Assembly: GCA_028703175.1 (NCBI GenBank)
Contig: JAQVNJ010000144.1
Coordinates: forward strand, 1 to 14,964
Origin: JAAYCB01 sp012744395
Lineage (GTDB): Bacteria; Planctomycetota; Planctomycetia; Pirellulales; Thermoguttaceae
Length of the DNA stretch: 14,964 nt
Direction: 5' to 3'
In this document: piece by piece, positions 1 through 6,799 of the stretch
Numbering within the stretch: position 1 is the stretch's first letter
How the letters are laid out: each line of letters begins with the position of its first letter
Made by a program: the position numbers and the translations under genes
The notes under the pieces: model-generated
What the model was told of the DNA's origin: nothing
Databases searched by the model: none
Seen by the model: only the letters and a program-made list of their open reading frames with translations

Positions 1-147
1 CCGAATGCCGATGTGGTCCTGCCGAGAAGACGCTGCAATCGATTTGCCGTTGCCACGAGATGTCCTCCTTGCGAAGCGTGAAACGACATTCAACAACGAT
101 GTCGATCGGATTGCCTTGACGTAAGCCGTTGAACTGAATTGGAAAAA

Positions 148-663
148 TCAACCGGCGGGGCGTACCGCTTGCCCCTGCCGTACGACACGACCGAAAAAAT
201 CCTCGTACTCCCGCACCGCCGAGCGGTTCTCGTAGAGGCGCGAACAACGTTTGCGAATCCACTCACCGATTGACTCGCGGAAATCGCTCTCCCTGCCCAA
301 ACGCACGGCCAGAGCGACGTACTCTGTGGCACTTGCCGCAATCCAGTCCCCAACGCCCATGAGACGGTAAAGCCCAAGCGCGTAGCGATCGGCCATCTGC
401 TCTCCCGGAATCGTCACGATCGGCTTTCCCGCCGAGAGGGCGTCGAAACCGGTCAGCGATGTGCTGAAAACCGGCGAATCGAGCACCACGTCGGCCAGGT
501 CGAGCAGAAGGTGATCTCCAATCTGGGACGACGGGATACGCTCGAAGCTGTCGTGCGATTGCTCAACCGGTTTCTCCGTGCGGAAGAGGACCAAAGGTGA
601 CTGGCTTGCCAACTCGGGCAGGAAGGCCCGATCGAAGTCCTGGACGCCAATACCTGGCGGCCG
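148..663 (-). pseudogene. SPINDLY/OGT-type glycosyltransferase C-terminal fragment
   Basis: The frame is open from a TAG at 664-666 to the TGA at 148-150 and has no ATG; the first usable start is a TTG at 612. Residues starting ADVVLDSP, then GKPIVTIPGEQMADRYALGL, MGVGDW and VALAVRLG match the C-terminal half of O-GlcNAc transferase/SPINDLY enzymes, which move GlcNAc from UDP-GlcNAc to protein Ser/Thr. The family's Gly-His-Thr-Thr-Gly nucleotide-site motif reads SLTG here, so the histidine is lost. Everything N-terminal is missing (TPR repeats and the first Rossmann half), and the stretch between VLFRTEKP and ADVVLD looks shorter than in intact members. Its 5' end runs antisense into a transposase remnant, which suggests truncation by insertion followed by decay. 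I regard it as non-functional; expression of a 154-residue product from the TTG cannot be excluded. Confidence 0.72.
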
Positions 664-830
664 CTACTGGTGGCTCGGCATTTCTTTGGCCAACTGGGAC
701 TGCGGAGTCCTGCTTGATGGGGCGCGGCGCTGGCCAAATATGGCTACAACCGCGACGGCAAGCCGCGGAACGCACAAGTCGTGGTGGGCGTGGTGATCGT
801 GGCCGGATGGCCGATCGCCGATCTATGTTT
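622..830 (+). pseudogene. IS1634-family-like transposase remnant, internally deleted
   Basis: Two plus-strand pieces resemble large IS1634-type DDE transposases. The first, about 622-714, reads EVLDANTWRPLLVARHFFGQ and ends at a TGA just after RSPA. The second, about 730-825, reads ALAKYGYNRDGKPRNAQVVV then GVVIVAGWPIA, the region around the second part of the catalytic core in that family. In intact proteins these blocks are separated by well over a hundred residues, so most of the core is deleted and the frame is broken. No terminal inverted repeats or target duplication were recognised. The family assignment comes from remembered motif resemblance. Confidence 0.6.
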
Positions 831-831
831 G

Positions 832-850
832 GGCCGGCAGGAAGCCGGCC
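832..850 (-). terminator. GC hairpin downstream of first Gfo/Idh gene
   Basis: GGCCGGC (832-838) and GCCGGCC (844-850) form a perfect 7-bp stem with a 5-nt loop, 48 nt past the stop codon of the minus-strand gene at 899. There is no T-tract, so it could be a Rho-independent-like terminator, a transcript-end stabiliser or chance in GC-rich DNA. Confidence 0.25.
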
Positions 851-898
851 GCCCGTCGCGTGCGTCCGGCCAGGAGCCGCCATCACGGCCTCGAAGAG

Positions 899-2404
899 TC
901 AGACGGTCTCCGGCACGACAAACGGCTCGCGATCCTTGCGCCGGCAAAGCGCGCGTGCTTCCGCGGCAGACTCGCCCACGAACTCCTCCGAGTCCGGGCT
1001 GATCGTCACCCAGGGCCCGAGTGTTGCGGGCGTCTTCGCCAGATCGATCCCGTTGGCCGCGAGGTGTTCGGCGAAACGTTCGCAGGCGTCCGACCACTGC
1101 GGGCTGTTCTTGGCCGCACCAGTCGCGGCGTCCGGCTGCGACGCTCTGCCCAGCCGGTAGGAGATATTGGCCATGTGGCAGAGTGCGGCCGAGCGATGCC
1201 CTTCGAGAACCTCGCAGTTGAGGTGGCTGGGGTCCCGGCTGCGCACCGCCTCGATGAAATTCGCCGGATGCGCGCTTGCCTGTTCGTCGGGATCGAGCCG
1301 GTCCGTGAACTCCTTGATCCGCCGATCGCCGCGGTCATAGACGGCGCTCGATGCGGAGCCGCCCAGGTAGTAGCCGCCTTCGCATTGGACAATGACCCCC
1401 ATGGCAAGCTCGCGGACCGTGTCCATCTTCCTGGAACCGGGGCGGACCGGCAGGCCGCGGACTTCACAGACGATTGGAGCGGGCGCGTAGTCCAGCAGGG
1501 CGATCTGGGTGTTGGGAGTCTGGCCGTCGTCGTTGAAGGCGAATCGGCCGCCCAGGCTGATTGCCCGCCGCGGCAGCCCGTTCTGGCCGATCAGCCATCG
1601 GCAGCGATCGAGGTAGTGGACTCCGTTATTGCCGATCTCGCCGTTTCCGGTGTCCCAGAACCAGTGCCAGTCGTAATGAAAAACGGAGCGCAGCGGCGGC
1701 GCGTCCGGCGCCGGGCCGAGCCACAAGTTGTAGTCGACCGACGCCGGCGGTTTTTGCGGGCCCGCCGTCTTGCCGATCCCCTCCCGCCGCCGGTAAACGA
1801 TGACCTGAGCGTAAAGAATCTTGCCCAGTTGCCCGGTTTGCAGGAACTCGGCGGCTTGCCGCGACGCGTCGGAAGAGCGGGCCTGCGTGCCGACCTGGAC
1901 AATCCGCTCGTACTTCCGCGCGGCCGCCACCATTTGCCGGCCTTCCCAGATGTTGTGGGCGGCCGGTTTTTCGACGAACACGTCCTTCCCGGCCTGGCAG
2001 GCCCAGATCGTGGCCAAGGCGTGCCAATGGTTCGGCGTGGCCACGAAGACGGCATCGATATCCGGCGCGTCAAACACGTCGCGCATGTCGGCGTATCGCC
2101 TGACGCCCTCCCGCCAGGCGGAAAACCGCTCCGCTTCGCGACCGAGGATCCGCTCGTCGACGTCGCAGAGAGCGACAATCCTGACGTTGGGGACCTTTCT
2201 CAGTTGATCGATAAGCTGCCGCCCGCGAGCGCCGACGCCGGGACCGCCGACCTCGCCGAGTCCAATCATGGCGACCCGAACGTCGCCGTTGGCGCCTCGG
2301 GGCTTGGACAGCGGCGCCGCGGCAATCCCGCGGCCCGGCAGCGCAAACGCCAATCCACTCGCCAACGACGCTCGCAGGAACCTTCTTCGCGTGACGCCAG
2401 TCAT
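899..2404 (-). CDS. Tat-exported Gfo/Idh/MocA family oxidoreductase (paralog 1)
   Basis: Predicted 501-residue NAD(P)-dependent sugar or inositol-type oxidoreductase. The start at 2404 is chosen because it begins MTGVTRRRFLRAS, a twin-arginine signal followed by a hydrophobic stretch to about residue 30, and because GAGG lies 6 nt upstream; earlier in-frame starts would bury the signal. The Rossmann fold is seen as VAMIGLGEVG (residues 44-53) and ALCDVD (78-83). The family EKP motif is at 145-147 (DVFVEKP), and NNGVHYLDRCRW near 259-270 carries the usual catalytic-region histidine. NYLWLGP-like and FHYDW segments are typical of the planctomycete secreted subgroup. The substrate cannot be read from sequence; exported members are usually assumed to act on sugars in the periplasm with a prebound cofactor. 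The gene stands alone, with a 341-bp gap upstream and decayed DNA downstream. Confidence 0.93.
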   Translation of the reverse strand: MTGVTRRRFLRASLASGLAFALPGRGIAAAPLSKPRGANGDVRVAMIGLGEVGGPGVGARGRQLIDQLRKVPNVRIVALCDVDERILGREAERFSAWREGVRRYADMRDVFDAPDIDAVFVATPNHWHALATIWACQAGKDVFVEKPAAHNIWEGRQMVAAARKYERIVQVGTQARSSDASRQAAEFLQTGQLGKILYAQVIVYRRREGIGKTAGPQKPPASVDYNLWLGPAPDAPPLRSVFHYDWHWFWDTGNGEIGNNGVHYLDRCRWLIGQNGLPRRAISLGGRFAFNDDGQTPNTQIALLDYAPAPIVCEVRGLPVRPGSRKMDTVRELAMGVIVQCEGGYYLGGSASSAVYDRGDRRIKEFTDRLDPDEQASAHPANFIEAVRSRDPSHLNCEVLEGHRSAALCHMANISYRLGRASQPDAATGAAKNSPQWSDACERFAEHLAANGIDLAKTPATLGPWVTISPDSEEFVGESAAEARALCRRKDREPFVVPETV

Positions 2405-2745
2405 CTTTTTCCTCGATCTCCTTGAGGCGGAGGGACAACACAACACGGTCGGATCGATATCGAATCTTCTTGCGTCTAGCATTGGGCAATCGACCGCGAA
2501 AAAGCGAAACCGGGAAAAAGAAGCGGCAACCGAATCGCGCGCGTTTTGTGGCAGGCTGCCTCTTCATCCTCGCTGATTTCGCGTTTTCGCCGTTTCGCAC
2601 TTGCCCCATACTGAAGTCTCGAAAAACCCGGCTTTCGCGACCCCCAGGCGGATCACGCCATCTGGCAACCGTCCTTGAGTCGCGAGACGGGGCTCGCTGC
2701 CGGTTTTGAGGTCGCCGCTGCGCGGTCGCCGCTCGACCGCGCCGC
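2405..2745. other. 341-bp intergenic gap
   Basis: This gap lies between the ACT-domain gene's stop and the first Gfo/Idh gene's start, both on the minus strand. Short open frames crossing it resemble no family I know. I see only the ribosome binding site near 2410-2422, a hairpin at 2720-2742, and an imperfect 14-nt tandem repeat around 2710-2733. No convincing promoter was found, although one is expected here for the minus-strand gene starting at 2404. Confidence 0.5.
2720..2742 (-). terminator. Hairpin just past the ACT-domain gene stop
   Basis: GCGCGGTC (2720-2727) and GACCGCGC (2735-2742) make a perfect 8-bp stem with a 7-nt loop, starting 3 nt after the stop codon of the minus-strand ACT gene at 2746. 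No U-tract follows, so termination is plausible but unproven. Confidence 0.4.
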
Positions 2746-3174
2746 TCAGCAGCGTTTCTTTTTCAACAGCGTCATCGCTTTCTTGGCGTCTTCATCGGTG
2801 TCCAGGGCCAGGTGCATGATGAACCGCTCGCCGATCACGGCGGCGGACAGCCCGCGGAGGTTGATGCCCGCCTCGCCCAGGGTCGTCGTCACCTTGTGCC
2901 CCAGGCCGGGCTCGTTGTCGCCCTCGATCCGCACCGAGTGGAGACCTTCGGCGACGTGGAAGCCGGCGTTGGCGGCGGCCTTCCTCTGCTTCACACCCTT
3001 GATCGGGGTGATGAAGATCACGCCCGTGCCGGGCTTGTCGGGGGCGCGCCGGGCGATGGCGAATTCCAGATCGGCGCCGGCTTCGGCAAGCGGCGCGAGC
3101 TTCGCGGCCAGCCCCCCCGGCTGATCCTCGATGGTTGCCGCCCAGACATCCACGCGTTGCACCTTGCTGACCAT
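2746..3174 (-). CDS. Two-ACT-domain protein
   Basis: Predicted 142-residue soluble protein. ATG 3174 is chosen because GGGGAGGT sits 7 nt upstream and the family fold begins directly after it; the in-frame extension to 3336 is low-complexity and lies over the promoter region. Two ACT-like units are visible. Residues about 5-65 contain DQPGGLAAKLAPLAEAGADL. Residues about 75-140 contain DNEPGLGHKVTTTLGEAGIN, RGLSAAVIGERFIMHLAL and a lysine-rich final helix. ACT domains bind small ligands, often amino acids, and regulate enzymes or transcription. No catalytic domain is attached, so this is probably a stand-alone sensor or regulatory subunit. The gene is monocistronic with its own candidate promoter. 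Its partner and ligand are unknown. Confidence 0.9.
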   Translation of the reverse strand: MVSKVQRVDVWAATIEDQPGGLAAKLAPLAEAGADLEFAIARRAPDKPGTGVIFITPIKGVKQRKAAANAGFHVAEGLHSVRIEGDNEPGLGHKVTTTLGEAGINLRGLSAAVIGERFIMHLALDTDEDAKKAMTLLKKKRC

Positions 3175-3259
3175 CACGATACCTCCCCAATCTGAATGGT
3201 TACGCGGAGAATCGGCCCGCGCCGGCTCCGCCTCGGGACAAGTTGTGCAGCAAGCGCAC

Positions 3260-3288
3260 ATCGTACGCCGCAGCGATGGGGGCCGCAA
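3260..3288 (-). promoter_or_regulatory. Candidate sigma70-type promoter for the ACT-domain gene
   Basis: On the minus strand TTGCGG (3288-3283) and TACGAT (3265-3260) are separated by 17 nt, a good match to a housekeeping promoter. The leader to the ATG at 3174 would be roughly 80 nt. Found by eye; no transcript data. Confidence 0.4.
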
Positions 3289-3306
3289 CCCACCGCCCGC
3301 GGTGGG
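3289..3306. promoter_or_regulatory. Operator-like palindrome abutting the -35 element
   Basis: CCCACCGC (3289-3296) and GCGGTGGG (3299-3306) form perfect 8-bp arms around a 2-nt centre, immediately upstream of the candidate -35 at 3283-3288. Position and symmetry suit a dimeric regulator site or a hairpin. No regulator is identified, and GC-rich palindromes can arise by chance. Confidence 0.35.
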
Positions 3307-3418
3307 GTGTGGCGCGGATCGGGCCCGCTGCGACATCAGGCTCGACTACGTAACGACTGGCCATCGTTGTTTCCTGGCGCTCGGCAAGGTTGCAGGTTAC
3401 AGGCGTGGGGGTTCAACA

Positions 3419-3444
3419 GGTTCCCCAGCCGGAGCTGGGGAACC
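3419..3444. repeat. REP-like palindromic repeat, copy 1
   Basis: An 11-bp perfect stem (GGTTCCCCAGC with GCTGGGGAACC) closes a CGGA tetraloop. The same element recurs at 13454-13479 with one compensatory pair change, and the following sequence (ACCAGG, AAACGGCG) is also partly shared. It sits between divergent genes, next to a heptamer repeat. REP elements elsewhere are spread by RAYT transposases; none is in this window. Confidence 0.75.
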
Positions 3445-3473
3445 AGGAAAACGGCGGAGCCTGGTCACCTCGG

Positions 3474-3501
3474 ATCTGGGACCTGGGACCTGGGACCTTT
3501 C
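3474..3501. repeat. Heptamer tandem repeat (ACCTGGG type)
   Basis: Four consecutive 7-nt units: ATCTGGG, ACCTGGG, ACCTGGG and ACCTTTC. It lies shortly upstream of the candidate promoter of the next gene and is one of several period-7 arrays of differing sequence in this window. Confidence 0.7.
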
Positions 3502-3510
3502 CCGCGTCCG

Positions 3511-3540
3511 TTGCATCGCCAACGGCTCGTTCCGTACAAT
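3511..3540 (+). promoter_or_regulatory. Candidate promoter for the second Gfo/Idh gene
   Basis: TTGCAT (3511-3516) and TACAAT (3535-3540) are separated by 18 nt, about 65 nt upstream of the ATG at 3606. The -10 matches consensus at five of six bases and the -35 at three. It is the only good match I see in the 430-bp gap for the plus-strand genes. Confidence 0.35.
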
Positions 3541-3605
3541 AACCGGCTGACTCAGCGATTGCCATGCGAGAGACCGTATTTTGCCAACCTCGGAGGGTCC
3601 ATGCC

Positions 3606-4937
3606 ATGACCGGTCGGCCCGCTCGTCCGTCCCGCCGCCGTTTCCTGCAGAGCGCCGGAGCAGCGGCGGCCGCAAGCCTGCCCGCCTGGTTCCTCGAACG
3701 CTGCCATGCGATCGCGCCGCAGGCGGCCGAGCCGGCCCCGCCCAGCGCGCAGGTCGGCTTCGCACTGGTCGGCTGCGGAGGGATGGGCCGGGGCGATGCC
3801 CGGAACGCCAGGCGGTTCGGCCGGGTCGTCGCCCTCTGCGACGTCGACGCCAACCACCTCGCCGCCGCCGAGAAGGATTTCCCCGGCGCCCGGGGCTACG
3901 CCGACTTCCGCAAGCTGCTCGAGCGGAAGGACGTCGACGCGGTGATCTGCGGCACGGTCGACCACTGGCACGCGCTGGTATCGATGGGGGCGATGAAGGC
4001 CGGCAAGGACGTCTATTGCGAGAAGCCGTTGACGCTGACCATCGACGAAGGCCGGCGGCTCGTCGCGGTCCAGCGGCAGACCGGCCGCATGCTGCAAACC
4101 GGCACCCAGCAGCGGAGCAGCCGCGAGTTCCGCCTCGCCGTCAACCTGGTCCGCAACGGCCGCATCGGCAAGATCCAGAAGGCCCAGGTCTGGCTCCCCG
4201 CCGGTCTGCGGGGAGGGCCGTTTCAGGAGGGGCCGGCGCCGGCGGGGTTCGACTACGACTTCTGGCTCGGGCAGACCCCCAAGGTCCCCTACGTCAAGGA
4301 GCGGACCCATTTCAGCTTCCGCTACTGGTGGGAATACTCCGGCGGAACGATGACCGATTGGGGCGCGCACCACAACGACATCGTCCTCTGGGCTCTCGAT
4401 CGCGACGGCTCCGGCCCGGTGAGCGTCGAGGGCAAGCCGCTCGTCGAGATGATCCCCGGCGGATACACCGCGGCCAGCGAGTACGAGGTGACCTATACGT
4501 ATGACGACGGAGTGGTCCAGGAGTGCCGCAGCACCACGGCCAGCGAGTGGCACGGCGGCGTCAAGGACCGCGGCGGCCAGCAGCACGGCATCAAGTTCAT
4601 CGGCGAGGACGGCTGGATTTGGGTCACGCGGGGCGTGATCCGGGCCAGCGACCCGGCGATCATCGAACAGGAGCTGCCCGAAGCCGCGCCGCTCGTTTAC
4701 GAGAGCAGCGACCACATGGGCAACTTCGTCGACGGCGTGAAAACGCGCCAGCCGACGATCTGTCCCGCCGAGACCGGCCACCGTTCGGCCAGCCTCTGCC
4801 ACCTCGGCGCGATCGCCATCCGCCTCGGCCGCAAGCTCGCCTGGGACCCGGCCAAGGAACAATTCCTTGCCGATGAAGAAGCCAACCGGTACCTCGCTCG
4901 CCCGATGCGCAAACCGTACGACTATGACATGCTTTGA
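3606..4937 (+). CDS. Tat-exported Gfo/Idh/MocA family oxidoreductase (paralog 2)
   Basis: Predicted 443-residue NAD(P)-dependent oxidoreductase. ATG 3606 is preferred over 3564 because GGAGGG lies 8 nt upstream and it places a twin-arginine signal (SRRRFLQSAG, residues 9-18, then an Ala-rich core) at the N terminus. The dinucleotide-binding glycines are in VGCGGMG (55-61), followed by ALCDVD (76-81). The EKP motif is at 139-141 (DVYCEKP), and DWGAHHNDIVLWAL carries the conserved histidine region. The C-terminal half is the beta-sheet oligomerisation/substrate domain, ending in a tail common in planctomycete members (ARPMRKPYDYDML). The likely site is the periplasm and the likely substrate a sugar or sugar derivative, not identifiable here. 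It is followed after 151 bp by a paralog in the same direction. Confidence 0.94.
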   Translation: MTGRPARPSRRRFLQSAGAAAAASLPAWFLERCHAIAPQAAEPAPPSAQVGFALVGCGGMGRGDARNARRFGRVVALCDVDANHLAAAEKDFPGARGYADFRKLLERKDVDAVICGTVDHWHALVSMGAMKAGKDVYCEKPLTLTIDEGRRLVAVQRQTGRMLQTGTQQRSSREFRLAVNLVRNGRIGKIQKAQVWLPAGLRGGPFQEGPAPAGFDYDFWLGQTPKVPYVKERTHFSFRYWWEYSGGTMTDWGAHHNDIVLWALDRDGSGPVSVEGKPLVEMIPGGYTAASEYEVTYTYDDGVVQECRSTTASEWHGGVKDRGGQQHGIKFIGEDGWIWVTRGVIRASDPAIIEQELPEAAPLVYESSDHMGNFVDGVKTRQPTICPAETGHRSASLCHLGAIAIRLGRKLAWDPAKEQFLADEEANRYLARPMRKPYDYDML

Positions 4938-4943
4938 TCGCGA

Positions 4944-5056
4944 AGCCATCAGCCATCAGCCATCAGCCATCAGCAGTCAGCAGTCAGCGCTTGAGAATGA
5001 GATGGAAGAATAGACTGAACCCTGAACTTCGAACACTGAACACTAACCACCAACCA
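4944..5056. repeat. Two heptamer tandem arrays between Gfo/Idh paralogs
   Basis: First array 4944-4985: four perfect AGCCATC units then two AGCAGTC units. Second array 5015-5056: six degenerate units of the CTGAACA type (CTGAACC, CTGAACT, TCGAACA, CTGAACA, CTAACCA, CCAACCA). Both keep a strict period of 7, although the sequences are unrelated. Together they fill most of the gap. Confidence 0.85.
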
Positions 5057-5088
5057 TTGCCCCCTCCCAACCGAAGCGAGCACTCACC

Positions 5089-6405
5089 ATGCCTGAACCA
5101 TCCCACAACTTGACGCGGCGTGAATTGTTGCGGCGGTCGCTGGCCACCGGTGCGGCGGCGTCCGTTCCCTGGTTTGTTTCCAGTCGGGCCCTGGGGCTCG
5201 GCGCGGCGGTGACCGCCTCGGAGCGGATCGCGCTGGGAGTGATCGGGATCGGTCCCCGGGCGACGTACGATCTGGGCGGCATTCTCCCCCAGCCCGACGT
5301 CCAGTGCGTGGCGATTTGCGACGTCCAGGCGAGCCGCCGCGAAGCCGGCAAGAGGCTCGTCGATGAGCGCTACGGCAACAAGGATTGCGCGCTCTATCGA
5401 GACCTCCGCGAGTTGCTGGCGCGGCCGGATATCGATGCCGTGCTGATCGGGACGGGCGACCGCTGGCACGCGCCGGCGTCGATCCTCGCCGTGCAGGCCG
5501 GGAAAGACGTTTATAGCGAAAAGCCCTGCGGCCTGACGATCGGGCTCTGCCAGGCGCTTGATGACGCGGTCCAGAAGACGAAGCGCGTCTTCCAGGCCGG
5601 CACGCAGCGGCGGAGCGTGGCGAACTTCCAGGCGGCCGTCGATCTGGCCCAGAGCGGCAAGCTGGGCAAGATTCACACCCTCTTCGCTTCAATCTACACG
5701 CTGTCGATCGAAACCACCTGGCTGCCGGGCGAGCCGACCCCGCCCCGCGACGTGGTCGATTGGGACCTCTGGCTCGGTCCGGCCCCGTGGCGGCCCTACA
5801 ACCATGCGTATGTCGAAGGGAGATGGCGCGGCTACTGGGACTTCGATTCCGGCGCGCGGCTGCTCGACTGGGGCGCGCACACCCTGGACCTCTGCCAGTG
5901 GGCCAACGCGGCCGACGAGACGATGCCGGTCGAGTACGAGCCGGCGGGCGAGACGATCATCGCCCGCTACGCCAACGGCGTCAAGCTTGTCCTCGACTGC
6001 CTGAAGACGCCCTTCGGCGAGCGGCCCGGCTGGGTCCAGTCGTTGGGCACCTGCCCGGTGCGGTTCGTCGGCGATGAGGGCTGGGTGGAGACCGGCGACA
6101 GCGGCGGGATCGAAGTCCACCCGGCGTCGCTCAAGTCGGAGCTTGGCACGGCGGCGAGGAAGCGCGAAAGCGGCCTCGACGTCGCCTCGCACTCCCGCAA
6201 TTTCTTCGATTGCGTCAAGTCGCGCAAGGCCCCGGCGGCCAACTCGGCCGTGATGCGCCGTTCGCACATCGCCTGCCACGCGGCCGCCCTCTCCTGGGTG
6301 CTCAACCGCAAACTCGCCCTCGATCCGGTCAAGGAAGAGTTCGTCGGCGACGACGAGGCCAACGGCCTCCGCTCCCGCCCGGCACGCAAGCCGTGGGTGT
6401 TCTGA
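5089..6405 (+). CDS. Tat-exported Gfo/Idh/MocA family oxidoreductase (paralog 3)
   Basis: Predicted 438-residue relative of the preceding gene. The N terminus TRRELLRRSLATGAA is a twin-arginine signal (Arg10-Arg11) with a hydrophobic stretch to about residue 40. GVIGIG (50-55) is the nucleotide-binding turn, AICDVQ follows at 75-80, DVYSEKP ends with EKP at 144-146, and LDWGAHTLDLCQWA holds the conserved histidine region. Divergence from paralog 2 is large, so this is not a recent tandem duplication, though the tail (DDEANGLRSRPARKPWVF) resembles it. No strong Shine-Dalgarno is visible before the ATG; the upstream 100 bp are heptamer repeats. Probably co-transcribed with the upstream paralog, and convergent with the minus-strand cluster 22 bp downstream. 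The substrate is unknown. Confidence 0.94.
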   Translation: MPEPSHNLTRRELLRRSLATGAAASVPWFVSSRALGLGAAVTASERIALGVIGIGPRATYDLGGILPQPDVQCVAICDVQASRREAGKRLVDERYGNKDCALYRDLRELLARPDIDAVLIGTGDRWHAPASILAVQAGKDVYSEKPCGLTIGLCQALDDAVQKTKRVFQAGTQRRSVANFQAAVDLAQSGKLGKIHTLFASIYTLSIETTWLPGEPTPPRDVVDWDLWLGPAPWRPYNHAYVEGRWRGYWDFDSGARLLDWGAHTLDLCQWANAADETMPVEYEPAGETIIARYANGVKLVLDCLKTPFGERPGWVQSLGTCPVRFVGDEGWVETGDSGGIEVHPASLKSELGTAARKRESGLDVASHSRNFFDCVKSRKAPAANSAVMRRSHIACHAAALSWVLNRKLALDPVKEEFVGDDEANGLRSRPARKPWVF

Positions 6406-6420
6406 GCGGAAGCGCTGGCG

Positions 6421-6434
6421 TCAGCGGTCAGCGG
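6421..6434. repeat. Short heptamer repeat (TCAGCGG x2)
   Basis: Two perfect TCAGCGG units, flanked by degenerate ones, occupy the 22-bp convergent gap and supply the stop codon of the minus-strand gene ending at 6428. Confidence 0.5.
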
Positions 6435-6799
6435 TCGGAGCGGCGTCCCTTCAGATCGGCTGGCGGCGGATTGGCGTGTTCCACCCTGGGACGCGCCTGG
6501 CCTGGCATGTCGCGCTTCGAAGGGGCCGCCGGTTCGCCCGCCCGTTGTCCGCCGGAAGGGGACGGCGCGCCAACCGGCTCGTAGAACTCCGCTTCATGGT
6601 CCGAGAGGACCCGCTCCTCGATCAGCCGCTCGAGCCTGGCCATGTCGACCTGCCGCGGTTGGCCCGCGGCGCCGAGGGCGGCCGCGCCCGAAGGCATTGC
6701 CCCGGAGAGCATGGGGACCGACCACGAGATCGAGCGGCCGGCAAACAGCCCGGCGCAGATGAGAACGCAAAGCAAAAAAACCAGGTCAGTCTTGCGCAT
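6428..6799 (-). CDS. Small membrane-anchored hypothetical protein
   Basis: Predicted 123 residues from ATG 6799; a GTG at 6814 would add five. The first 25 residues (MRKTDLVFLLCVLICAGLFA) form one transmembrane segment or an uncleaved signal. Then comes a short charged helix (MARLERLIEERVLSDHEAEF), followed by a Pro/Gly/Ala-rich, probably disordered tail. The start lies inside the upstream 1195-residue gene (14-bp overlap), which implies translational coupling and membership in the same operon. I do not recognise the family. By position it could be an accessory subunit of the flavin/Fe-S membrane protein. The end falls in a heptamer repeat, so the last few residues may not be conserved. Confidence 0.7.
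   Translation of the reverse strand: MRKTDLVFLLCVLICAGLFAGRSISWSVPMLSGAMPSGAAALGAAGQPRQVDMARLERLIEERVLSDHEAEFYEPVGAPSPSGGQRAGEPAAPSKRDMPGQARPRVEHANPPPADLKGRRSDR

Noticed and set aside
90..377. A small minus-strand gene at the left edge
   Set aside because: Shadow of the glycosyltransferase fragment in another frame, with no family signal. The remaining bases 1-147 show nothing I can name.
860..2425. A 521-codon plus-strand open frame antisense to Gfo/Idh paralog 1
   Set aside because: No family resemblance; the minus strand has the Tat signal, EKP and Rossmann motifs.
3552..4949. A 465-codon minus-strand open frame antisense to Gfo/Idh paralog 2
   Set aside because: Compositional shadow; the plus strand is clearly coding.
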